64,000 nucleotides of DNA. Source: Marisa cornuarietis (lineage: Eukaryota > Mollusca > Gastropoda > Architaenioglossa > Ampullariidae). Positions 11,565 through 19,933 of the stretch are shown here, one piece after another. Position 1 is the first letter of the stretch. Each line of letters begins with the position of its first letter. A program made the position numbers and the translations under genes. The stretch is taken from the NCBI GenBank assembly GCA_004794655.1, contig SMMW01000042.1, forward strand, positions 2,485,001 to 2,549,000, given 5' to 3'. A model generated the notes under the pieces. That model saw only the letters and a program-made list of their open reading frames with translations. It had not been told where the DNA came from and made no database searches.

Positions 11565-11780
11565 TATACTGCTCAAAACAATGGGAGGCGACCGTATTTT
11601 CTACACTTTTATTAATCGTAATTGTACCAATAGTGAGCAATTCCTTCAAAAAAATTTTGCGACTTTGTTGTGTGTATGAACAGTCAACGTGAATTTGATG
11701 ACAATCCAATGTGGTCTTGTGCGTGCTCAGTGCTGCACTCTAGCAAAAAGGGTCATTGAACCCACAAAAAATGAGTGCAG
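11565..11780 (+). mobile_element. Tc1/mariner-like terminal fragment, copy 1
   Basis: It starts at TATACTGCTCAAAACAATGG, which resembles the TA-flanked TIR of a widespread Tc1 group (TATACTGCTCAAAAAAAT...). About 215 bp are homologous to 15077-15293 in the same orientation. Homology starts abruptly at the TIR and ends just after AACCCACAAAAAATG in both. No transposase or opposite TIR follows. Confidence 0.6.
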
Positions 11781-12055
11781 TTGCAACATATCCAAATGAC
11801 AAGGCAAAATAAAACAGCTGAAAACATGCAGTGCACACTGTTAGCCCTGTCCACTGTAAACACAATTCAGTCATTTCAGAACCCTGGGAGGGTTTATTGT
11901 CGGTTTCTGTACGCCTTTTTAATCATGCCTCAGAGACGACGATTAAAACTGTTCTAAAGAAGCAAAATCTCTTCTTTGCCATTTAGATGACTTGCACAAG
12001 AAAATACAAAAAATTGTACTGACAGAACGGAAAGTCAGACTTAAACAACTTTATT
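11781..12055. other. Short unassigned stretch before the LINE
   Basis: AT-rich; nothing recognised. The last 8 bp (TTACTTAA, 12056-12063) may be the target duplication of the following LINE. Confidence 0.4.
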
Positions 12056-12063
12056 TTACTTAA

Positions 12064-14655
12064 GCCCCCGAGGGACCCCGGGATATGCTTGCCTAGCGAG
12101 CATTGAAAGAATAGGCTCCCTGCTGTCCAGCCAGACATGTCGTAAGAGGCGACTAAGGTGGACACCTCACCTAGAGGTAAATTAGGTTGTGGTAGGGCTA
12201 ACAACCCCACCATGTAAAAAATGCACGTTACAGAAACCAACACTAGAGCACTCGTTACGGATGGCGAAGGTAATGAAACATACCAGGGAACTGGACTTAT
12301 GTCGGACGACAGTCAAACCCGAGAGGGAGCTGGTACCCCGATGGTGGATTTACTTAAGCCGAAGCAGAAGTTGAGGGTGGAGTGCTGGAACGTCCAGACC
12401 TTGTATCAGACTGGCAGGTTGCCCCAGCTAGTCAAGGAGTTTGACAATTAGAACTTGGACATCCTGGGACTCAGCGAGGTCAGATGGACCGGCACGAGAA
12501 CAAGGAGACTAGCATCAGGACATACTATCCTGTTCTCAGGAAGATCAGACGATCAACACTCTGAAGGAGTAGCACTACGTATCAATAGGAATACTGAAAA
12601 GACACTGGTGGAATGGAAGCCTTATGGACCCAGGCTTCTGAGAGCAGAATTCCATTCAAAGTACACCAAGCTGACAGTGCTAGTTTGCTATGCACCAACA
12701 GAAGACTCCGAGGCAGAAGACAAGGATGCTTTTTACGATCAGCTCCAGGCAGCCACGGAGAGCGTCTGAGCCCATGATATGTTGCTCATCACCGGCTATC
12801 TCAGTTCCAAGGTGGGAAGTGACAATACCTGCAGGGAGCATATCATTGGCAAGCATGGAATTGGAACCATCAATGACAACGGAGAGAGACTGGCAGACTT
12901 TTGTGAAGAAAACAATCTACTGATTGGAGACACTCTTCCAACACAAAGACATCCACAAGGCAACGTGGACATCACCAGACGGGATCACAAAGAACCAGAT
13001 ACACCATGTCATCATCAACCGAAGATGGAGGAGCTCACTTCAAGATGTCAGAGCCTACAGAGGACCAGACGTTGGCAGTGACCACACTCTTGTGATAGCC
13101 GCAGTTTCTCCGGCAGACTGAAAGACCAAGCCACCAAACGGGCCTTTGTAGTGGAAGTAAAGAACAGGTTCCAGGCACTAGAGGACCAACAGGAGATGAC
13201 CTTATAGGACTTCAATCGAGTCTTACAGGAAACAGGAGAGAAAATACTGGGCTTCCAACGAAAAAAAAAAAAGAACAGTGGATCAGAGAAGAGACATGGA
13301 AAAGGATAGACGAGAGAAAGTCAACCAAGCAGAAAATCAACAACACCAGATCTGAACGTCTGTAGGAACAACACAGACAAAGATATACAGAAATAAACAA
13401 AGAGGTAAAAAGGATGACCAAAACCGATAAAAGGGACTACATAGAGAAACTGGCAGATGAAGCAGAAGAAGCAGCAGGAAAAAATGACCTGAAGACACTG
13501 TATAAAATCAATAACAGCTAAACAGCAGGTTCAAAAACAGTGAAGTGCCAGTGAAAGACATGAGCGGAAATGTTCAGAGTGAGGCAGGAAAACTACAGCG
13601 TTGGAGGGACCATTTTGAGTCAGTTCTAAACAGACCAGACCCCCCTCAGCTCGTAGACATCCAGCCAGCAGATACAGACCTTGACATCAGATGGAATAAC
13701 AGCAGAGATGTTGAAAGCAGATGTGAATGTGACAGCTCCTATGTTGACTGAAATCTTCCGGCAAGTTTGGGAATCAGGACAGATCCCCGATGCGTGGAAG
13801 ACAGGGCTCATCTTCAAGTTACCCAAGAAAGGAAATTTTGGAGACTGCAATAACTGGAGGGGTACAACACTTCTTTCCCTCACCAGCAAGGTCTTCAGCA
13901 AGATTGTTTTGTCAAGACTGACAGCAACCGTTGAGAAAGACCTCCGGCCTCAGCAAGCAGGATTTCGCCCTGGACGATCCTGCTCTGAACTCATTTTCAC
14001 TCTGCGTCAGATTCTGGAGCAGAGCAACAAGTGGAACACACCGCTGTACATTAACTTCATCGATCTGGAGAAGGCTTTTGAAAGCATCCACCATTAGTCC
14101 TTGTGGAAGATCCTGAGGCATTACGGAGTCCCTGCGCCTCACTCAGGAGCACATGGAAGGCAAAAAAACATCAGCCAGAAGACCAAGCTGAGAATCTTCA
14201 AGTCAAATGTGATCAGCAACCCTTTTTATAGATCAGAATCATGGAAAATGACCAAAATACATCGGAAAGAGGCTTGACGCCTTCCAAAACGGACGCCTCA
14301 GGCGCATACTTAACATCTTTTGGCCAAACACCATCACCAATGAAGAACTCCACCGAAGAACTGAAACCATCACCACGCAGGTTCAACGAAGGCGTTGGCG
14401 ATGGATTGGACATGTGCTCCTCCAGCAGACATAAGACCTCTCCAGAATCGCCCTACGATGGACTCCAGACGGCCGAAGAAAACGAGGCCGCCCAAAGGAA
14501 AGTTGGAGAAGAACAGTGTAAAGTGAGATGAAAGGAAAGGGCTGGACATGGGGTCGCCTGGAGCGGGTTTCAGCCGATCGACATCAGTAGCAGGCTCTGG
14601 TTGAGGCCTTGTGTGCAAATAGCATGAAGAGGATTGATTGATTGATTGATTGGTC
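12064..14655 (+). pseudogene. RTE-type LINE: APE endonuclease + RT, internally deleted
   Basis: This is the most complete retrotransposon in the window. A GC-rich 5' UTR (12064-12330) precedes an ORF encoding an APE-like endonuclease: LRVECWNVQTLYQTG, ILGLSEVRWTG with the catalytic Glu (about 12455-12490), VCYAPTED (about 12685), NENNLLIGDTL-like and FQHKDIHKATWTSPDG (about 12905-12980), and GSDHTLV with the SDH motif (13076-13096). A Lys/Glu-rich linker follows. RT blocks are SDGITAEMLK, IPDAWKTGLIFKLPKKG, WRGTTLLSL, QAGFRPGRS and INFIDLEKAFES (13685-14097). At about 14130 the sequence jumps to the C-terminal KNISQKTKLRIFKSNVIS...GWTWGRLERVSADRH block, so the FADD catalytic block is missing. 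Several stops and frameshifts are present. It ends in a (GATT)n tail at 14629-14653. TTACTTAA at 12056-12063 and 14656-14663 is a possible 8-bp target duplication. Confidence 0.88.
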
Positions 14656-14663
14656 TTACTTAA

Positions 14664-15076
14664 AGCAGTTTTAGTTTTAAAAATTCTAAAATTGTGATGT
14701 GCACTTTAAGCTGATTATACAAATAGATTTAAGGCCTAAAAATTAGAAATATGTTGTGCAACTGGTCCCAGGATTCAGCATTAGAGTACACACCAGCATG
14801 TTACTTTCGAAAATTTTGCGCCTCACGTGAAAATTGAGAAGTATGAGTGACAGCGTGAGTTGTTGGGAAGGTTCTGGAAGGTCGAGTGTGGTGTTTAAAT
14901 TGTAAGCTGGTGGCCAGTCTTTTACTTCCCGAGGAAACGCGTTGCCGCGTCAGGTTAGGCGTTGGGAAGTGAAGATTGCCCGCCAAGCCCAGTTTGAACC
15001 TATTTTGTGTCTGTTAAAACTTGATGAGTTTTTGGAATTTCCGGACATTGCTGTAACTTTGTATTGACAATTATAA
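14664..15076. other. Unassigned sequence between LINE and Tc1-like fragment
   Basis: Nothing recognised. TGTTGTGCAACTGG at 14752 recurs at 45129 in a different context. Confidence 0.4.
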
Positions 15077-15293
15077 TATACTGCTCAAAACAATGGAAAG
15101 GCCACCTTCATATATTCTACATTTGTATTAATCGTGTTTGTACTGACAATGAGCAATTCCTTCAAAATCTTTTTTTAGTGAATTGTGTGGGTGAACAGTC
15201 AACGTGAATTTGATAATCTATTGGTGTCTTGTGCGTGCTCAGTCCAGCAGTCTAGCCAAAAAAGGTAATCGAACCCACAAAAAAATGCGGTGA
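15077..15293 (+). mobile_element. Tc1/mariner-like terminal fragment, copy 2
   Basis: It begins TATACTGCTCAAAACAATGG and parallels 11565-11780 along its whole length, including GAGCAATTCCTTCAAAA, CAGTCAACGTGAATTTGAT and CTTGTGCGTGCTCAGT. It stops at the same point (ACCCACAAAAAAATG). The opposite TIR and transposase are absent. Confidence 0.6.
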
Positions 15294-15589
15294 GCGGTTC
15301 TGCTCGTCTCGATGACGGTTGTAAGCTTTCACTGACCTTCATACCCACGTGGTAACATTAGGATCTTGCTGATTAAACACAGGTCATTTATCGGAAATCC
15401 TCAAACGAAATGATGACCTAATATTGTTTTCTTTTCTTTCAGCACAATTCTCTCTTCGTATCGCTTACAACAATTTTCATCTTTTGAGTTTCTAGGCATT
15501 TTTTAATCGGATAAATACTAACTTTTCTCCTGCCGGTTTAAAATTTACTGGTCCGACAGTGTATAACGCGACAGTGATCTCTTTACGTT

Positions 15590-15710
15590 CGTATATTATT
15601 ATTATTATTAAAGCAGATTTATATAGCGCAATTTTCAACTCCAGAGTCAACTCAATGCGCTTTAAAAAAAACAACTTTAAAACAGATTGACACAAAAACC
15701 ACATTCAAAC
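15590..15710 (-). repeat. CR1-type LINE/SINE 3' end (TATAGCGC family)
   Basis: (ATT)n, then AAAGCAGATTTATATAGCGC, AATTTTCAACTCCAGAGT and CTCAATGCGCTTT. It is nearly the exact reverse of 19862-19933, so the two belong to one subfamily in opposite orientation. On the minus strand the element ends in ATAAT repeats, as CR1-group LINEs and their SINE partners do. Confidence 0.7.
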
Positions 15711-16048
15711 AAAGACCAAACTTATTAACAAACAGTTATACAGAGACATTGCAACAAACAAAAATACAAGGTAGAAAAAGAAAATACTGCACACAAGCAT
15801 GAACATAACATCTAAAGTAACACTGAGAGTCATGGTGTTGCGGAGTCTACACTGTAAGCTATAAACCATTCGACGAATATCAGCAGGCACAGTCACAGAG
15901 TGCAACTCAAGACGCCCAGAGCACGCATACATGTCCAAACGACGACGATGAAGACAAGCAGACAAATGGGAACCCGTGTCCCGCGTGCACGCAGATTGCT
16001 GACAGAGGCGTCGCCTCAACACAAATGCCATGCACAAAAGTTCACAAG

Positions 16049-16450
16049 ACATCAGAAGGTTTCAGTCCACACTGCTGATACACGTTGATCAAGAATCCAA
16101 AATGTAGCAAAGCGGTCGTGAGATGAGAAATTGTCAAATGTGCAGTGATGGAAGTGGAGAAGATAATATGGCTGTGGAGATCTCTAGTCGACAAAATCCT
16201 GCGACGATTGGCGAGAAGAAATCGTTACAAAGAGGCTGGCTTTCGATGTGACAACAGAAAGTTTCAATCCACGCTGCTGGTGCACGTTGATCTAGAAGCC
16301 AAAATGTAGTGAAGTGATCCGGAGATGAGAAATTGTCAAATTTGCAGTGATCAAAGTGGATAAAACATGACTGTAAAGATCTCTAGTCAACAAAATCATG
16401 CGACGAATGGCGCAAGAAACCGTTACGAACAGGCTGGCTTTCGATGGGGA
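16049..16450. repeat. 201-bp tandem duplication
   Basis: Unit 1 (16049-16249) and unit 2 (16250-16450) share CAGAA-GTTTCA-TCCAC, CACGTTGATC, GAGATGAGAAATTGTCAAAT and the stretch GATCTCTAGTC-ACAAAATC through CAGGCTGGCTTTCGATG. Divergence is moderate. The 3' part is also related to 30130-30355. Confidence 0.8.
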
Positions 16451-16600
16451 CGCAGAAGGCCGTAGGTGGAACCAAAAAGGCCGCAGACAAGCAACTCAAT
16501 GAAACAGAAAGACGAAGAAGCATGTGTCAAATAATAAGAACGAAGCTCACAGCAAGTCATCTAAGACAACAACAAATACAGAGAGCTAGTCCCCTCCAAC
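16395..16600. repeat. Dispersed repeat, copy 1 (see 30130-30355)
   Basis: Blocks GAATGGCGCAAGAAACCG, GTGGAACCAAAAAGGCCGCA, GACAAGCA, ACGAAGAAGCATGT and GACAACA match the second copy in order and orientation. No family is known to me. Both copies lie 0.8-1 kb beyond a minus-oriented TATAGCGC 3' end (15590 and 29195), suggesting they are internal parts of the same long element. Confidence 0.6.
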
Positions 16601-16639
16601 TGGTTAAGCGAAGGGACATTACTCTAACTAGGTAACTCA

Positions 16640-17220
16640 CTCGTATATCTAATTAAAGGCAGCTGAGACCTCAACAGACTGACCCCCTCTTCCGTAACTA
16701 CCGACAGTTGTGTACTGCGCATGCGAAGAATAATTGACAAAGTACCCTCATTAACCAGTTACGTGTATGTGCACTACAGGCTTTCAACAATTGATGACTA
16801 GAAGTCGGGGACGGAACACCATCGCTGTGATGTCATAACGATTCGTGTCTTGTCATGCAGACGTCTGTTCAGTATTTCCTTCTCATATCGACCTGGTACT
16901 TTACCGTATGCCATGTTAATCTTATCTGTCTGTCTCTCCGATGGCAAACGTTTGACTGACATTGGGATCCGCTGCCGTAGACTGGACGTTCATTGATAAT
17001 GCCGGCTGTCCGATACTAACCATACAGGGCATCAAAGTCACGTGGTGCTTCTGTAATCGCGTAAACCTATGGAATTATGAGGACTATATAACAAGGCAGC
17101 AGGTAATGTGCTGCAAGGTCTTCGAGATAACGTGTAGGGTACATCTTTCATCACGATGTGTGCGGTATAACTGCATAAGTTGCGTCTTAATTGTCTTCTG
17201 AAACAAGGTTGAATGTACTG
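16640..17220. other. Unassigned sequence
   Basis: No recognisable coding or repeat feature. Confidence 0.4.
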
Positions 17221-17232
17221 TACAGGTATCAA

Positions 17233-17365
17233 ACGGGGGGCCAGTTGATTCGAACATTTGCCAATTCGACTAATAGTCGATTTAACCACAGCACGAGTCG
17301 ATGCGACCACAGCCAGTAGTCAATTCGACCACAACCCGAAGTCGATTCGACTACTGCCTATAATC
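17233..17365 (+). repeat. 22-bp-period array, copy 1
   Basis: At least four degenerate units of AGTCGATTCGACCACAGCCN (about 22 bp) run from 17274 to 17365, with looser units before. The array follows CAGGTATCAAACGGGGGGCC at 17223, which resembles a hAT terminus (CAGG-TGTCAAAC-GGGCC). It runs directly into the hAT transposase coding sequence. Confidence 0.7.
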
Positions 17366-17703
17366 GATTTGCAGATGGAGATCATAGAACTGCAGTGTAA
17401 TGAGTCCCTGAAGGCAAAGTACGACTCTGTGGTGCCTGCACATTTCACTCGTTCCCTCCCAGAAGCGATACCCCAGCTTTGTCTATATGCGGCTCGAATC
17501 TTGAGCCTGTTCGGCAGAACATATTTGTGTAAACAACATTCTCTGTGATGAAGATCAACAAAACATCACACAGGAGTCATCACACTGATGTACACTTGCA
17601 GTCCATCCTGAGAATCTCCACAACACAGAAACTTACTCCAAAAATAAGCGAACTTGTTGCCAAGAAAAGATGCCAAACATCCACCTCTGACAAAGTAAAT
17701 TAA
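17366..17703 (+). pseudogene. hAT transposase, C-terminal dimerisation region
   Basis: The plus strand reads DLQMEIIELQCNESLKAKYD, FTRSLPEAIPQLCLYAARIL and SLFGRTYLCKQ. After a one-base shift near 17540 it reads FSVMKINKTSHRSHHTDVHL, QSILRISTTQKLTPKISELV and AKKRCQTS, then a stop at 17701-17703. This is the C-terminal hAT dimerisation domain of the GTF2IRD2/EPM2AIP1-like family (ELQCDS-LK-KF...FGSTY-CEQ-FS-MK-NK--HRS---D-HL-AILRI). The C-terminus is intact apart from the frameshift, but everything N-terminal is missing and is replaced by the 22-bp array. It is a dead fragment. Confidence 0.82.
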
Positions 17704-18032
17704 GAGCGAAGATTGCTAAGCCTCGGTTTGTTATTACTTTAACTTTGTTTCAATGTATGATTTTGTTAAAATAAAATTAATGAAAAAGGTTTAGTTTTCC
17801 ACTGCTGAGTAAAAAGTTATCAGACTTAAATAATAACGTACGGCCGCAATCTTGTGTATGATTTGAGTTTTGGCCTTCTGTGTGATTGAGTTTGACATCC
17901 CTGTCGTATACAGAATTTCAGTGAACGCAATCAGAACAGAAGAAAACATGGTTCTGGTCGCATCACGTTGTGTGGACTACTATAGACTTCATGGCAAGAA
18001 AAAAACATGCATGCAATGGTGAGTTTGATACG

Positions 18033-18130
18033 GATTCCCGTCGATTCGATCTTTTACCTGAGTCGATTCGGCTTTAGCTATCGTCGATTCGACCACAGCC
18101 TACAGTCGGTCTCAGTCGATTTGACCACGG
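18033..18130 (+). repeat. 22-bp-period array, copy 2
   Basis: Degenerate CGTCGATTCGACCACAGCC-type units in the same orientation as 17233-17365. The two arrays bracket the hAT fragment and its 330-bp AT-rich 3' flank. Confidence 0.65.
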
Positions 18131-19344
18131 AGCAAAAACTAGTATAGCAGGAATCCCTTAGTCTAAGGAAATTGGCCTACTGTAGCATCTTCTCCGATGG
18201 CGTTAATGTCTGCATCATTAAATCTTCTGCTACACAGTCACATCTTTTCACCTCGGTATTTTTGTCTCTTTTTCTACCTTGACATTATTTCACCTTATCA
18301 ATTCATGTTCTGCATAGTTATCTGTTCATTTTATATTTAATTATTTTTTTCAATGTAGAATTGAATTATATAGAGAGGGATTTAATTACACGAGAAACCA
18401 TGTAAAGACAATGAACAGGCGAAACAAAGACCTAGCTTTCAGATGGCATGGCATGATCTTTCAGCGTGGTCTGCTGTCCAAAAGCAGGCGTTCAGGGCAA
18501 AGTTGTGCAGAGATAAAGAAATAGAACGTGTAGTGAGGTGTCACACGCATTACAACCATTGACGTCAGATCTCGTGGTGTGAAAAGGTGTCGAACCTAGT
18601 TTTTTTTTAAAGCTTAAATTGGAGTTTCTTCGTCTGCTCTCATCGGCTGCGGCACAAATGAAACAAAGTGGTGACTGTTAACAGGTCTAATGTCAGCAGG
18701 ATATACTTAACCATGTGTTGCTAAAACTTTTCATTAATTACCGTGGTTCGAGGGCGGTCAACAGTGTTACTTGTGGTTCACCTTGGCAAACATCGATAGA
18801 GTGGCGTCCCCTCGCCTAACAGGCTTGAGGGAGGCGGTTCTCTGCAATTTTTGTATTTTTTTTTTTGTTGTTTTATTAGTTTGTTGTGTTTTTAGTGCCA
18901 ATTGTGTAAGTCGGTACTTTCTTCGCTGCGTCGCTGCTGTGCAGGACTGTTCGACTTTTCTTTCCTTCTGTGACTTTCGGATTTCCCATTGACTTTTCTG
19001 CCTGACGCCGCTTTCTTCTGAAGATCTTTAGATCACACAACGACACGAAGGCTTGTAGATCTGAACTCACGGCCGTTAAGAGCCAGCACGGGTCCCGGAG
19101 CAGACGACTTGCTAAAACAAGTAGCTGGTAAAGTTCATAGATTCAAGAGTGAAAAGAGGCTAAAGACAGACAAACGGTATGTCCGACAAATCAGTAACCA
19201 CGCATTGTGCTTATTCCGAATCTCAGTTGTCTGATTCTCCACCAGCAAGTAACCTCCCCACCACTGGCAGAAAACAATGTGAAGGTCACTATCAAGATCA
19301 ATGAGTCATCGTCATCAGAAGTGGTCATCGTGCAGTTTGATAGT
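18131..19344. other. Unassigned sequence
   Basis: AT-rich to 18770, more balanced after. AGAGCCAGCACGGG at 19080 recurs at 61312 (see findings). No gene recognised. Confidence 0.4.
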
Positions 19345-19705
19345 GTGACGTGTGTCTATCAGCCATATACAGGAATAGCCAAAGGTCACAAAGATACAAC
19401 CACACTGTATGTAGCTCCGCACTCGATAACAGGACTGTAGGTGGCTGTTAAGCGGATTGATCTAGAAAACTTAGATCACGAGTTCTCATATGTATAGAAA
19501 GAAGTATTAACCAAGCAGTTACAATATGAGACTTCTCCCACATTACTGTAGCTTCGTCCATCGCCATGAACTGTGGACAGTCATGCTTGTCATGGGCTAT
19601 GGTTCTTGCCGTGACCTGCTGGTCATACACAGGGGTGTGAAGACTACCCCTGCTTTATATCACCTGCGGACAGGTGTGTCTCACTGGCTTCCAGAACTCC
19701 ACAGT
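19345..19705 (+). pseudogene. STRAD-type pseudokinase fragment (probable retrocopy)
   Basis: The plus strand reads YQPYTGIAKGHKDTTTLYVA, a stop, VAVKRIDLENLDHEFSYV, a stop, KEVLTKQLQYE. After a +1 shift it reads LLPHYCSFVHRHELWTVMLV and MGYGSCRDLLV, then IHRGVK and, after another shift, GQVCLTGFQNSTV. This follows the N-lobe to mid C-lobe of STE20-related adaptor (STRAD) pseudokinases: the VAIK-type lysine strand (TVRRINLE in vertebrates), -NELWVV-SFMAYGSAKDLI-, then -VHRSVKASHILI-GKV-LSGLR-. The YGSxxDLL motif is distinctive. About 35-40 residues between DLLV and IHRGVK are deleted. Two stops and two frameshifts show it is dead. No intron interrupts it, which favours a processed copy. STRAD pairs with LKB1 and MO25; this copy cannot act. 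Confidence 0.65.
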
Positions 19706-19861
19706 CTATGACTATCCTAGCATACTGCTGATTGCCTCTGTAGTTCAGTCCGGAAATTCTTGAACAGAATCTGGATATTTCTCAGTGATTGTAGAACTAA
19801 TCTGATGATCTTACTACAAGAATTCTGCTATTTTTCAGTGATTTTAAACTAACCCCATACA

Positions 19862-19933
19862 CTGTACAGCGCATTGAGTCGACTCTGGAGTTGAAAATTG
19901 CGCTATAGAAATCTGCTTTAATAATAATAATAA
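19862..19933 (+). repeat. CR1-type LINE/SINE 3' end, plus orientation
   Basis: GCGCATTGAGTCGACTCTGG, AGTTGAAAATTGCGCTATAG and AAATCTGCTTTAATAATAAT. It ends in (AAT)n, the natural 3' tail, and is the inverse of 15590-15680. It lies 160 bp beyond the STRAD pseudogene. Confidence 0.75.

Noticed and set aside
17274..18130. CRISPR-like appearance of the 22-bp arrays
   Set aside because: Units are contiguous and degenerate without unique spacers, in a eukaryotic genome; they are minisatellite-like.
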